From Amycolatopsis sp. CA-230715 (GTDB lineage Bacteria > Actinomycetota > Actinomycetes > Mycobacteriales > Pseudonocardiaceae), in NCBI RefSeq assembly GCF_018736145.1, contig NZ_CP059997.1:1921501-1985500 (forward strand): a stretch of DNA of 64,000 nt, written 5' to 3'. The position numbers were made by a program, and so were the translations under genes. Position 1 is the first letter of the stretch. Each line of letters opens with the position of its first letter. The notes beneath the pieces are model-generated. The model was not told the origin of the DNA. It made no database searches and worked only from the letters and a program-made list of their open reading frames with translations. Of the stretch, positions 18,133 to 26,207 are shown piece by piece.

Positions 18133-18987
18133 CTATTCCTCGCGCGGTGCGAACGGATCGGGTGGCGGTTCGGGGCCGGTGACGGGATCGGCGTCGCTCA
18201 GCGGTTCCGCGTCACCGCACAGGTCCTCCAGGTCGTCGCCAGCGACGCAGCGTGCCGGGAACACCGCGGCCGCGCACACCGCCCGCAGCGGGCCGATCGG
18301 CAGCTCCGCCGTCGAACCGGCGAGCACGAGGTTCGAAAACCGGCGGCCGCGCAGCACCATCGGCTCGGCGAGCAGCAGCGCGTGCGGGAACACCGCGGAC
18401 ACGGTGGCGGCGACCCGTTTCGCGAACGCGAGGCCGGTGCCGTCGGAAATGTTCAGCACGGCCGTGCCGCCCGGCCGCAGCACCGCCGCGACCGCGGTGA
18501 GGAACTCCGCCGTGGCGAGGCGCCCCGGCACCGAAGCGCCCTGGAACGCGTCCAGCACCACGAAATCGGCCGAGTCCGCGGGCAGCTCCTCGATCACCGC
18601 GCGGCCGTCGCCGACGATCACGCGGATCCCTTCCGCCGTCAGCCCGAACAGCCGCTCGACCAGGTCGACGAGCCCGTCGTCCGCGTCCACCACGAGCTGG
18701 CGCGAGCCCGGCCTCGTCGCCGCGACGTAGCGCGCGAGGGTGCCCGCGCCGCCGCCGATGTGCACCACGTCGAGCGGGCCGTCCGGTACCAGGTCGAGCA
18801 CGTCGGCGATCCGCCGCAGGTAGTCGAATTCGAGGTGCTCCGGATCATTCATGTCCACATAGGACTGACTGATCCCGTCGACGCTGAGCAGCCAGCCGTT
18901 CTCGCGGTCCGCGTCCCGGAGCACCTCGGCCACGCCGAAGCGGACCGGGTACTGCCCCGGCACCGGCCTCGCCCGCTCTTCCGCCAC
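18133..18987 (-). CDS. Spermidine-synthase-like SAM-fold protein
   Basis: 284 residues. A Rossmann fold with DVVHIGGGAGTLARYVAATR (residues ~68-87), VVDADDGLVDLVERLFG and FVVLDAFQGASVPGRLAT follows the PLN02823/speE pattern, and LLSVDGISQSYVDMNDPEHL upstream matches the region that in spermidine synthase precedes the nucleotide fold. Polyamine-site residues are not clearly kept; many actinobacterial members are annotated as fused or SAM-dependent methyltransferases of unknown role. Start set at GTG 18987, where similarity begins. It diverges from the rho gene. Confidence 0.78.
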   Translation of the reverse strand: MAEERARPVPGQYPVRFGVAEVLRDADRENGWLLSVDGISQSYVDMNDPEHLEFDYLRRIADVLDLVPDGPLDVVHIGGGAGTLARYVAATRPGSRQLVVDADDGLVDLVERLFGLTAEGIRVIVGDGRAVIEELPADSADFVVLDAFQGASVPGRLATAEFLTAVAAVLRPGGTAVLNISDGTGLAFAKRVAATVSAVFPHALLLAEPMVLRGRRFSNLVLAGSTAELPIGPLRAVCAAAVFPARCVAGDDLEDLCGDAEPLSDADPVTGPEPPPDPFAPREE

Positions 18988-19036
18988 GACATCGACCCTA
19001 GCCGAGTGGCCCTCGGCACAGCGCCCGCCGATCGCC

Positions 19037-19065
19037 TTGCCAGTGCGGGGAATGGGCGCTACACT
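19037..19065 (+). promoter_or_regulatory. Promoter of the second rho gene
   Basis: TTGCCA (19037-19042), a 17-bp spacer and TACACT (19060-19065) match a vegetative promoter. The expected transcription start near 19071-19072 is the first base of a hairpin, leaving a leader of about 145 nt. Confidence 0.65.
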
Positions 19066-19070
19066 GCGGT

Positions 19071-19215
19071 CATCCCCTGAGGATGTCGGCAACCCAGCCG
19101 CCCCGGGGAAGTCCCGAGAATCACGGTTCGTCGAACAGCTTCCGTTCCGCGTTTCTCCGATCCACCGCGCGATCTTTTTCGTCCTGCGCGGCACACTCAC
19201 TTCGGGAGAACTCCC
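19071..19215 (+). other. Structured 5' leader of the short rho gene
   Basis: The transcript would begin with CATCC-CCTGA-GGATG (19071-19085), a 5-bp stem with a 5-nt loop, followed by TCGGCAACCCAGC and a self-complementary CCCCGGGG. rho genes are commonly autoregulated in their leaders by Rho-dependent attenuation, so a leader of this length is plausible. The GGCAACC string also occurs in S-box riboswitches, but no other S-box element was found. Role unproven. Confidence 0.45.
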
Positions 19216-20343
19216 ATGCCAGAAACCCTTGTCCCCGAACCGATCCGGGGAATACTCGACATCGGCGACAAAGCCGGGTTCGTCCGAGGAGGCGGCTATC
19301 TGCCGAGCGCCGACGACGCACACGTCCCCCTCGCCGTGATCCGCAAGCACGGCCTCCGCCACGGCGATCTCGTGCTCGGCGCGAAACGCCCCGCACAGCA
19401 GCAAAAAGCGGGCACGCTCACCGATATCGTGAGCGTGAACGGAATCGAGCCCGAAGAAGCGCGGCACCGCCCCGAATTCGAGAAGCTCACCCCGGTGCAC
19501 CCGCACGAACGACTGCTGCTCGAAACCACGCCGACCGCGATCGCCACCAGGGTCATCGATCTCGTCATGCCCGTCGGCAAGGGCCAGCGCGCGCTCATCA
19601 CGTCACCGCCGAAAGCGGGGAAAACCTCGGTGCTGCAAGCGATCGCGAACGCGATCGCGGTCAACCACCCGCGTGCCCAGCTGATGGTGGTCCTCGTCGA
19701 CGAACGGCCGGAAGAGGTTACCGACATGGCGCGCTCGGTCCGCGGCGAGGTCATTTCGTCCACATTCGACCGTCCGCCGCACGAGCACCTCGCGGTGGCC
19801 GAACTCGCCGTCGCACGGGCACGCCGCCGCGCCGAACTCGGCCAGGACGTGGTGCTCCTGTTCGACTCGCTCACCCGCCTCGGCCGCGCCTACAACCTCG
19901 CGACCAAGGCGTCGGGGCGGATCCTGTCCGGCGGTATCGACGCCGCCACCCTGCACCCCCTCAAGCGATTCCTCGGCTCCGCCCGCGCGTTCGAGGAGGG
20001 CGGCTCGCTGACGATCGTCGCCACCGCCATGGTGGAGAACGGTTCCCTCGGCGACACGGTCCTCTTCGAGGAGCTCAAGAGCACCGGCAACGCCGAGCTC
20101 AAACTGGACCGGCGCACCGCGGAGCGCCGCGTGTTCCCCGCGATCGACATCCCGCAGTCGAGCACGCGCCGCGAGGAGCTGCTGCTCACCCCCGAAGAGC
20201 TCGCCATCACCCACGAACTCCGCCGCGCGCTCGCCACCGACCCCCAGCACGCCATCGACCACCTGCTCGACCAGCTCCGCAAGACCAGGTCGAACGCCGA
20301 GTTCCTGATGCGCTTCGCGGGCGCGCGCGTCGCCGCGGCCTGA
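19216..20343 (+). CDS. rho: Transcription termination factor Rho, short paralogue
   Basis: 375 residues, far shorter than the usual actinobacterial Rho (roughly 600-700 with a long basic/acidic insertion). It begins at the OB-fold RNA-binding domain (GILDIGDKAGFVRGGGYLPS) and lacks the N-terminal helical domain and insertion. The ATPase core is complete: TSPPKAGKTS (Walker A, ~131-140), VLVDERPEEVTDM, LLFDSLTRLGRAYN (Walker B), and the secondary RNA-site loops SGGIDAATLHPLKRFLGSAR. It is probably an active hexameric helicase with altered RNA loading. It has its own promoter and leader and is not next to prfA or atp genes, where the main rho of actinobacteria usually lies. Confidence 0.88.
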   Translation: MPETLVPEPIRGILDIGDKAGFVRGGGYLPSADDAHVPLAVIRKHGLRHGDLVLGAKRPAQQQKAGTLTDIVSVNGIEPEEARHRPEFEKLTPVHPHERLLLETTPTAIATRVIDLVMPVGKGQRALITSPPKAGKTSVLQAIANAIAVNHPRAQLMVVLVDERPEEVTDMARSVRGEVISSTFDRPPHEHLAVAELAVARARRRAELGQDVVLLFDSLTRLGRAYNLATKASGRILSGGIDAATLHPLKRFLGSARAFEEGGSLTIVATAMVENGSLGDTVLFEELKSTGNAELKLDRRTAERRVFPAIDIPQSSTRREELLLTPEELAITHELRRALATDPQHAIDHLLDQLRKTRSNAEFLMRFAGARVAAA

Positions 20344-20508
20344 GCGGCGCGGTCACCCTCGGCACACGCGCGGACGGGCTAATCACGGTCACAACCAGCG
20401 TGTGGTGGTGGTTCATCGCGCGGTCAGGCGCGATACTGGGCGGGTGCGATGAATGAACGGGCCGCGCCGGGGTACCCACCGGGAAGCCTCGAGGGATCAG
20501 CGAGAGCG

Positions 20509-21030
20509 GTGAGTGTCTTGGTACCGGTACGAATGCAGGGAGTCGCCCTTCTTTCCCCGGAGGCGGCTCCGGTGATGATGCTGCGCGAAACCGAGGGTGA
20601 CCAGCGGTGGCTGGCGATCACGATCGGCGCGCCGGAGGCGGACGCGCTGCTGTCCGCCCAGGAGCGGGTGGCGCACCCGAGGCCCGGCACGATCGAGCTG
20701 ATCGGGCAGGTGATCGACGCGTTCGGCCACGAGGTGGTCGGCGTCGAGGTGACCGGGCTGAGCCACGGTATCTTCCTGTCCGACCTGGTGCTCGACTCCG
20801 GGATCCGGGTGTCCGCGCGCCCGAGCGACGCGGTCGCGCTGGCGATCCGCGCCGGTGTCCCGGTGACCGTCGAGGAGGCCGTGTTGGAAGAGGCCTCCGT
20901 CGACATCGAGATCACCGGTACCGGTGCCGAGGCGACGGCGGACGATCTCAGCGAGCACGAGCGCGATCAGCAGGTCGCGGAGTTCCGTGCCCTGCTCGAC
21001 GAGGTCCGTCCCGAGGACTTCGGCGACTGA
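20509..21030 (+). CDS. Bifunctional nuclease family protein (DUF151)
   Basis: 173 residues. The conserved core runs from LRETEGDQRWLAITIGAPEA through ARPSDAVALAIRAGVPVTVE and ends with an acidic tail finishing in RPEDFGD, closely matching the mycobacterial Rv1829-type DUF151 proteins. Family members have been reported as nucleases, but the cellular role in actinobacteria is unclear. Start chosen at GTG 20509: the similarity begins there, while the 20 residues added by ATG 20449 look unconserved. A strong hairpin terminator follows at 21044. Confidence 0.85.
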   Translation: MSVLVPVRMQGVALLSPEAAPVMMLRETEGDQRWLAITIGAPEADALLSAQERVAHPRPGTIELIGQVIDAFGHEVVGVEVTGLSHGIFLSDLVLDSGIRVSARPSDAVALAIRAGVPVTVEEAVLEEASVDIEITGTGAEATADDLSEHERDQQVAEFRALLDEVRPEDFGD

Positions 21031-21043
21031 GCCCGCGCGGGAA

Positions 21044-21067
21044 GCCCGCTTCGCGTGCGAAGCGGGC
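21044..21067. terminator. Bidirectional hairpin terminator
   Basis: GCCCGCTTCG and CGAAGCGGGC form a perfect 10-bp stem with a CGTG loop between the convergent DUF151 and DGPF genes. Confidence 0.75.
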
Positions 21068-21084
21068 CGTCCGTCCGCGTCATC

Positions 21085-21504
21085 TTACTTCTGCTGCTCC
21101 GCCAGCTGCGCGCGCAGCTTCTCTTCGGACTCCCGGATTTCCGGCGTCGCCGCGTCGCCGAAGTCCTCGGTCTCGAAGACCTGGCGGATCTCGATCTCGG
21201 CGTCGACGAAGGGCGCGCGCCGCATCCACTCCAGCACCTCCTCCTTCGACTTCGCCTGGAGCATCCAGAACCCGGCGACCAGTTCTTTCGCCTCGGCGAA
21301 CGGGCCGTCGACCACGGTCGGCTTCCCACCGGAGTACCGGATCTTCGCGCCCTTCGAGGTGGGGTGCAGGCCGTCGCCCGCGAGCATCACGCCCGCCTTC
21401 ACCAGCTCCTCGTTGAACCGGCCCATGGCGGCCAGCTCCTCCTCGGACGGCATCGCGCCCGCTTCGGTGTTCTCGTCGCCCTTGACCATCACCATGAACC
21501 GCAT
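21085..21504 (-). CDS. DGPF/YciI-like protein, predicted ECF42 target
   Basis: 139 residues of the DGPF (YCII-related) family. The name-giving motif is VVDGPFAEAKELVAGFW (~residues 64-80), and the N terminus MRFMVMVKGDENTEAGAMP is typical. These small dimeric alpha/beta-barrel proteins are the usual partners of ECF42 sigma factors, though their chemistry is unknown. Upstream, TGTCGA-17 bp-CGAC on the minus strand (21560-21586) is the same promoter pattern found before the second DGPF gene at 35727, next to the sigma gene 14 kb away. Confidence 0.88.
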   Translation of the reverse strand: MRFMVMVKGDENTEAGAMPSEEELAAMGRFNEELVKAGVMLAGDGLHPTSKGAKIRYSGGKPTVVDGPFAEAKELVAGFWMLQAKSKEEVLEWMRRAPFVDAEIEIRQVFETEDFGDAATPEIRESEEKLRAQLAEQQK

Positions 21505-21559
21505 CTCCGGCTGTCCCTTCGTGTTCGCGGGCCGCGTCCCGGCCCGTGCTCATTCTTGC

Positions 21560-21586
21560 GTCGAACGACGGGCGGCTCGTTCGACA
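21560..21586 (-). promoter_or_regulatory. ECF42-type promoter
   Basis: Read on the minus strand: TGTCGA (21586-21581), 17 bp, CGAC (21563-21560). This matches the published ECF42 consensus as I recall it (TGTCGA at -35, CGA at -10) and is identical in layout to the site at 35649-35675. The DGPF start codon lies ~55 bp downstream. Confidence 0.7.
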
Positions 21587-21618
21587 ACCGGGATCGGATT
21601 TTTTTCGCCGCATTCAAA

Positions 21619-21634
21619 TTAGGGTTGCCTAACC
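21619..21634. promoter_or_regulatory. Candidate operator upstream of the merR gene
   Basis: TTAGG-GTTG-CCTAA inside TTAGGGTTGCCTAACC, 25 bp before the ATG of the MerR-family gene. It shares TAGGGTTG with the operator of the divergent-acting efflux gene at 23538-23553. It also agrees at 15 of 19 positions with the actinobacterial IdeR/DtxR iron box, so iron control is an alternative. Confidence 0.4.
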
Positions 21635-21659
21635 AAACACCGTGCGGTCCAATGGAGAC

Positions 21660-22103
21660 ATGGAGGGCCTCACTTCGATCAGGGCGGTCGCGGACCACTT
21701 CGGCCTGCCCATCTCGACCCTGCACTACTGGGAGCGCCGCGGCCTGATCACCCCGCGGCGGCACGCGGGCAGCAGGCACTACGACACCGATCAGCTCTAC
21801 CGGATCGCGCTCGTCCAGATGTGGCGCGACACCGGGACGATGAGCATCGACGAGATCGCGCGCGTGCTCGACGACGATCCCGGCTGGCGCGACATCGTCG
21901 CCGCGCGGGCCGACGCGATCACCGCGCACATGGCGAAGCTGGACGCGGCCCGCAACTACCTCGCCTACCTGCTCACCTGCGGCCATCCCGGTCCGCTGGA
22001 GCGGTGCCCGAGCTTCCGGTCCGAAGTGGACGTTCCGGGCCGCCCGGCGGCGCGGCCGCGGCGACCGGTGCCCGTCGCGAACCGCCCGGCACCCGCGGCA
22101 TGA
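21660..22103 (+). CDS. MerR-family transcriptional regulator
   Basis: 147 residues. The winged HTH is clear: VADHFGLPISTLHYWERRGLI (~10-30) followed by PRRHAGSRHYDTDQLYRI (wing). The C-terminal part has a coiled-coil segment and two cysteines (LLTCGHPGPLERCPSF) often seen in actinobacterial MerR proteins. ATG 21660 follows GGAG. The last 131 bp overlap the 3' end of the MFS gene on the opposite strand. A MerR-type promoter with a 19-bp spacer in front of that MFS gene (23528-23558) is the probable target. Confidence 0.88.
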   Translation: MEGLTSIRAVADHFGLPISTLHYWERRGLITPRRHAGSRHYDTDQLYRIALVQMWRDTGTMSIDEIARVLDDDPGWRDIVAARADAITAHMAKLDAARNYLAYLLTCGHPGPLERCPSFRSEVDVPGRPAARPRRPVPVANRPAPAA

Positions 22104-23499
22104 GCACCGCCGCCGCGGCGGCGGCCAACACGACACAGGCCGCCGCCACCGCGAAGGCCACCGAGTAACCGTGCGAGAGCGCGCCGGGTGAATCCGCTCC
22201 GTCCCGGTGCCCCGCGGCCCAGGACGCGGCCGCGCCCGCCGAGATCGTGGTGAGCACGGCGAGCCCGATCGCGCTGCTGGTCTGCCGCACCGTGTTCAGC
22301 ACCCCGGCGGCGAGCCCGTTCCGGTGCGCCGGGACGCCGGTGGTCGCCGCCAGCGTGATCGGGGTGAACGCGGCGGCGGTGCCGAACCCGAACACCACAC
22401 CGGGAACCAGCACGGACACCGGGTAGGACCGGTCGGCCCCGATCAGCGCCGAGAGCGCGGCGAACCCGGCCGCCCCGACGAGGCAGTACAGGACGGCCGC
22501 CCGCCGCGGGCCGAGGCGGACGGACACCGCGCCCGCGAACTTGGCGCCCGCGAACATCGCGACGCCGATCGGCAGGTACCCGAGCCCGGCCCGCAGCGGC
22601 GTGTACCCGTGCACGTCCTGCAGGTACAGCGAAAGCAGCACCGGGCTGGCGAAGAACCCGAGGCCGAGCAACAACATCACGAAGTTGCCGCTGCTGACCG
22701 CGCGAAGCCGGAACACGTCGAGCGGAAGCACTGGCTCGCGGGCCCATTTCCCTTGGTGCACAAGGAAGATCGCGAGCAGCGCGACGCCGCTGAGCAGCGC
22801 GCCGAGCACCTCCGCGCTGCCCCAGCCCGCGACCGCGGCGCGCATGACGCCGTACACCACGCCGACCAGCCCGGCCGTGGCGAGCACGGCTCCCGCGGAA
22901 TCCAGTCGCGGGCGTGCCGCCGTCCGGTCCCCGCGGGCGAGGACGGCGAGCGCGGCCAGTACGGCGGCGATCCCGATCGGCACGGTGACGAAGAAGACCG
23001 AGCGCCAGCCCGCCCACTGCATCAGGACACCGCCGAGGATCGGACCGGCCGCGGCCCCGATCGCGCCGACCGCGCTCCAGGTGCCGAGCGCCTTGGCCCT
23101 GCGGGCGGGATCGGTGAACGTGGTGGTCAGCAGCGACAGCGTGACGGGCATCAGCAGCGCGCCGCCGAATCCCTGCACCGCCCTGGCCGCGAGCAGCACC
23201 TCGGGCGAGCCCGCGAACCCGCCCGCGAGCCTGGCGACGGTGAACAGCACGGTGCCGGCGAGGTACATCCGCCGCTGCCCGAACACGTCCGCGCACCGGC
23301 CGCCGAGCAGCAGGAACCCCGCGAAGGCCAGCGTGTAGGCGTTCACGACCCAGGTCAGTGCCGACGGGGAAAACCCCAGCGTGGCACGGATACCGGGCAG
23401 CGCGACCGAAACGATCGTGGCATCCATGATCGCCACGAAGGATCCCGCGCAGGCCAGTGTCAGTGTCAGCAGTTCGTGCCTGCGGGTCGGCGTGCCCAT
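21973..23499 (-). CDS. MFS drug-efflux transporter, DHA2 (14-TM) type
   Basis: 508 residues with 14 hydrophobic segments. The DHA2 motifs are present: VALPGIRATLGFSPSALTWV in TM1/loop, LLLGGRCADVFGQRRMYLAG (motif A) and AGPILGGVLMQWAGWRSVFF (motif C, antiporter signature). Related pumps (EmrB, QacA) expel cations and antibiotics by proton antiport. The C-terminal ~40 residues are a hydrophilic tail encoded opposite the end of merR. The promoter region has a SoxR/MerR-like palindrome, so expression is probably induced by the MerR protein. Confidence 0.9.
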   Translation of the reverse strand: MGTPTRRHELLTLTLACAGSFVAIMDATIVSVALPGIRATLGFSPSALTWVVNAYTLAFAGFLLLGGRCADVFGQRRMYLAGTVLFTVARLAGGFAGSPEVLLAARAVQGFGGALLMPVTLSLLTTTFTDPARRAKALGTWSAVGAIGAAAGPILGGVLMQWAGWRSVFFVTVPIGIAAVLAALAVLARGDRTAARPRLDSAGAVLATAGLVGVVYGVMRAAVAGWGSAEVLGALLSGVALLAIFLVHQGKWAREPVLPLDVFRLRAVSSGNFVMLLLGLGFFASPVLLSLYLQDVHGYTPLRAGLGYLPIGVAMFAGAKFAGAVSVRLGPRRAAVLYCLVGAAGFAALSALIGADRSYPVSVLVPGVVFGFGTAAAFTPITLAATTGVPAHRNGLAAGVLNTVRQTSSAIGLAVLTTISAGAAASWAAGHRDGADSPGALSHGYSVAFAVAAACVVLAAAAAAVLMPRVPGGSRRAPVAAAAPPGGPERPLRTGSSGTAPADRDGRR

Positions 23500-23527
23500 G
23501 AAACTCCTCGTGCTCGCGGAAAACCCG

Positions 23528-23558
23528 ACTCTGCCGCCTCAACTAGGGTTGAGCGCAA
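23528..23558 (-). promoter_or_regulatory. MerR-type promoter/operator of the MFS efflux gene
   Basis: On the minus strand: TTGCGC (-35, 23558-23553), a 19-bp spacer, CAGAGT (-10, 23533-23528). The palindrome CTCAACCCTAGTTGAG (23553-23538) fills the spacer. A 19-bp spacer holding a dyad is the hallmark of promoters remodelled by MerR/SoxR proteins, and a merR gene converges on this transcription unit. Confidence 0.65.
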
Positions 23559-23600
23559 GGCAGCGGGCCGCGCGGCACCGTGTCCGTTGTGGACAGTGGC

Positions 23601-24479
23601 TCAGAGTTCCGCCAGCTTCGGCACCAGTGGTGCGCAGCGCTCGTCGATCCACGCGGCCGCGTTCTGGTCCGGCGGCATCACGATGACCTTGGTGATACCG
23701 AGCTTCGCGAACGGCGCCAGCTCGGCGGCCACCCCGTCGAGGTCGCCGTGCCGGAGCGCCTCGCCGTTGTACACGCCCGTTTTCTCGATCTCGGCGTAGT
23801 CCCGGCCGGCGTCGTCGCAATGGCGCCGGAGGACGTCCAGCTTGTGCGCGACCTCTTCCGGCGTCGAGGAGAGCAGGTTGCACGCGTCGGCGTACCGCGC
23901 GACCAGCCGCAGCGTCTTCTTCTCACCGCCGCCGCCGACGAGGATCGGCGGCCGGGGCGCGCTGATCGGCGGCGGCACGCAGATCGTCTCCGCGAGCCGG
24001 TAGTGCTTGCCTTCGTAGGCACCGGAATTGCCGGGATCCCACATCTGCAGGCACACCTGGAGTGTTTCTTCGAGCCGTTCGAACCGCTCCGCCGTCGACG
24101 GGAACGGCACGCCGAGCCCCTTGTGCTCGCGTTCGTACCAGCCGGCGCCGAGTCCGAGTGTGGCCCGCCCGCCGGACAGCACGTCGAGCGTGGTCACGAT
24201 CTTGGCGAGCAGCCCCGGGTACCGGTAGGTGACGCCGGTGACCAGCATGCCGAGCCGCGTGGTCGTGGTGTGCGCGGCGAGGAAGCTGAGCGCCGAGTAC
24301 CCCTCGATCATCGCGTCCGAAGCGTCGCCGTGGTGCTCCATCTGGAAGTAGTGGTCGACCACGGAAAGCCAGCGCACCCCGGCGTTCTCGACCGCGGCGC
24401 CGACGCGCGCGAGTTCGGGCGCGATCGCCGCGGGACCGCCTGGGTGGTCGAACTTGATGACGTGCACGCCGAGTTCCAC
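23601..24479 (-). CDS. LLM-class F420-dependent oxidoreductase
   Basis: 292 residues with a luciferase-like (beta/alpha)8 fold: LSVVDHYFQMEHHG near residue 40, GMLVTGVTYRYPGLLAKIVTT and GGRATLGLGAGWYEREHKGLG (~105-125), then PILVGGGGEKKTL, all common in F420-dependent LLM enzymes of actinobacteria. They pass hydride between F420 and diverse substrates. GTG 24479 follows GGGGGAG and is preferred over the ATG at 24500. No neighbouring pathway gene reveals the substrate. Confidence 0.88.
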   Translation of the reverse strand: MELGVHVIKFDHPGGPAAIAPELARVGAAVENAGVRWLSVVDHYFQMEHHGDASDAMIEGYSALSFLAAHTTTTRLGMLVTGVTYRYPGLLAKIVTTLDVLSGGRATLGLGAGWYEREHKGLGVPFPSTAERFERLEETLQVCLQMWDPGNSGAYEGKHYRLAETICVPPPISAPRPPILVGGGGEKKTLRLVARYADACNLLSSTPEEVAHKLDVLRRHCDDAGRDYAEIEKTGVYNGEALRHGDLDGVAAELAPFAKLGITKVIVMPPDQNAAAWIDERCAPLVPKLAEL

Positions 24480-24621
24480 GGCCGCTCCCCCTTCCGCCAC
24501 GGACTTTCCGGGCGTGGCCGGAGCGTATGGGCTGGAGCGCGCTCCAGGTCAACCGGCGTTCGGTCACGACTGGCCCACGACCTGCCCGGAAACCCACCGG
24601 GCGCGATCGCGGCCGGGCAGG

Positions 24622-25188
24622 ATGCGGATCGTGAGAACTCATGCTCCGTGGTGGCCCCAGGTGCTCTGGGTGTGGGTGGCGGGCTCGCTGACGATGGGCG
24701 TCGGCGCGTTCCTGCTCACCCGCTCGACCCTGCTCGGCGGCGGTCCGTCGCCGCTGTTCGTGGTGGTGTGCGCGGCGATCGTGCTGTTCGCGGTGCTCGG
24801 CTGGATGGGCTGGCGGTGGTCGGCGGGGTCGTGGTTGCCGGACGAGGCGCGCGGCAGGCTGCTGTGGGCGGCGCTCGTCGGTGCCGTCGGGCTCGCGGGC
24901 TGGGGGTTCGCGGCGGCGACGACCTTCGGCGCCGGTTTCTCCACCACCGCGCAGGCCGTGCTCGCGATTCCCGGGAGCGGCCTGCCCTTCGCCCTCGTCG
25001 CGATGCTGCTGCTGAAGCCGCCGCGCGTGAACGCGTTCGCGATGGCGGCCTCGGTGATCCTGCTGCTCGTCGGCTACCTGCTCGTGGCCGTCCGGCTGGC
25101 GGGGACCGGCGAGGTGAGCGTGCCCCAGCTCTACCTGCAGTACCTGGAGGTGCTGCTCGACGGCGGCCCGATCGCCATCCCGATGTGA
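24622..25188 (+). CDS. Integral membrane protein of unknown function
   Basis: 188 residues with five or six hydrophobic segments beginning at VLWVWVAGSLTMGVGAFLLT (~residue 13). No family was recognised. The start could be ATG 24622 or GTG 24631; neither has a strong ribosome-binding site. Divergent from the LLM oxidoreductase gene; no operon partner downstream. Confidence 0.7.
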   Translation: MRIVRTHAPWWPQVLWVWVAGSLTMGVGAFLLTRSTLLGGGPSPLFVVVCAAIVLFAVLGWMGWRWSAGSWLPDEARGRLLWAALVGAVGLAGWGFAAATTFGAGFSTTAQAVLAIPGSGLPFALVAMLLLKPPRVNAFAMAASVILLLVGYLLVAVRLAGTGEVSVPQLYLQYLEVLLDGGPIAIPM

Positions 25189-25272
25189 CCAGCCCTGCCC
25201 GTCACGGAGAGTGCACGAAGGCACACCGAAGCAGCGTCCGCGCCTGGGCGCGAACGCTTCGCCACGACATGC

Positions 25273-25434
25273 TCAGGTCCGATGCCGCCCGGCGTCCTTG
25301 GCGTCATCCGCCTGCTCCGAGCTGGCCCCCTCGCCGCTCGCCCGCGAAACCGCCTCGTCGTAGATCGGAGTCGGTTCCTCGGCGGCGGCGTTCTCTTTCC
25401 CCTCACGCTTAGCCACCCGTAGATGATCCGTCAT
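25273..25434 (-). CDS. Small hydrophilic protein
   Basis: A 53-residue frame from ATG 25434, rich in Glu, Ala, Ser and Asp (KREGKENAAAEEPTPIYDEA) and lacking hydrophobic segments. Coding is plausible from codon usage, but there is no clear ribosome-binding site and no recognised family. Residues upstream of the chosen Met in the same frame look unconserved. Confidence 0.4.
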   Translation of the reverse strand: MTDHLRVAKREGKENAAAEEPTPIYDEAVSRASGEGASSEQADDAKDAGRHRT

Positions 25435-25554
25435 GGCACCGACAGTTCGCCGGGCAGGGCACCGAAGTTCCCCATGGCGGGGGACTGACCACCTCGGCGT
25501 GGCGGGTTCGCCCGGCGTGGCGTACACGGTGAAGCAGCGCGACGACACGGAACG

Positions 25555-25959
25555 TCACTCCTGGCGCTTGCGCCACTCCTCGACCACTTCGTCGGCGTCG
25601 ACGATCCGCACGCGCATCGGCGGCCCGTCCTGGGGCTGGCGGTAGGCCTTCATGATCCGCTCGTTCAGCTCGGTCACGAGCGCGCGGACGGCGCGTTCGG
25701 ACCGCTCCTTCGCCGCGCGCCCCGGCAGGAGTTCGGCCTCCTTCGCCAGTGCGAGCGAAGGTGGCAGCATGGCCAGGGTGTCGTCACCTTCACGGCGGGC
25801 CAGTTCGGCCGCCCATTCCAGCGCGGTCCGCGTGCGCCCCTTCGGCAGCGGTTTACCAGCGCCGGGCAGGTTTTCCAGCTCCCCTCGCTCCTCCGCCTGC
25901 CGCACCTGCGTGTCGAGCCAGGATTCGTAGGGCATTCCGGGTGGCTTGCGTCCGGTCAT
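25555..25959 (-). CDS. DUF1992 (DnaJC28-conserved-domain) protein
   Basis: 134 residues. The N-terminal MPYESWLDTQVRQAEERGEL followed by ENLPGAGKPLP is the conserved core of DUF1992, found in bacteria and in the eukaryotic J-protein DNAJC28; the function is not established. ATG 25959 follows a GGGGGAGGAG site. The rest is a charged helical region ending in VVEEWRKRQE. Single-gene unit. Confidence 0.87.
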   Translation of the reverse strand: MTGRKPPGMPYESWLDTQVRQAEERGELENLPGAGKPLPKGRTRTALEWAAELARREGDDTLAMLPPSLALAKEAELLPGRAAKERSERAVRALVTELNERIMKAYRQPQDGPPMRVRIVDADEVVEEWRKRQE

Positions 25960-26207
25960 CTCGGGACTCCTCCCCCTGGCCTTTCGGCGTACGTGCTGGC
26001 CGGTTGCCACACCGTCGAAGCCGCGAAACGAATCCTCGACGAGCACTTCGACCACGGCGTCTAACCAAGTGCATCCCCCACCCGTTCCCGGGGGGCGACC
26101 CCAGCCCAGTCTACCGCCCGCCGTTCGGCGGGATGGCGGATCCGCGCTCGGCGGGCCGAGTTGTCCACACGCGCGGGATCGCTGTGGACAACCTCGGATC
26201 CACCGGC

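Noticed and set aside
19071..19130. Possible SAM (S-box) riboswitch in the rho leader because of the GGCAACC string
   Set aside because: The remaining conserved helices of SAM-I/SAM-IV are absent, and the downstream gene has no link to methionine metabolism.
21616..21634. IdeR/DtxR iron box upstream of merR
   Set aside because: 15 of 19 matches to the consensus, but the dyad shares TAGGGTTG with the efflux operator and no iron gene is nearby; kept only as an alternative in the feature note.
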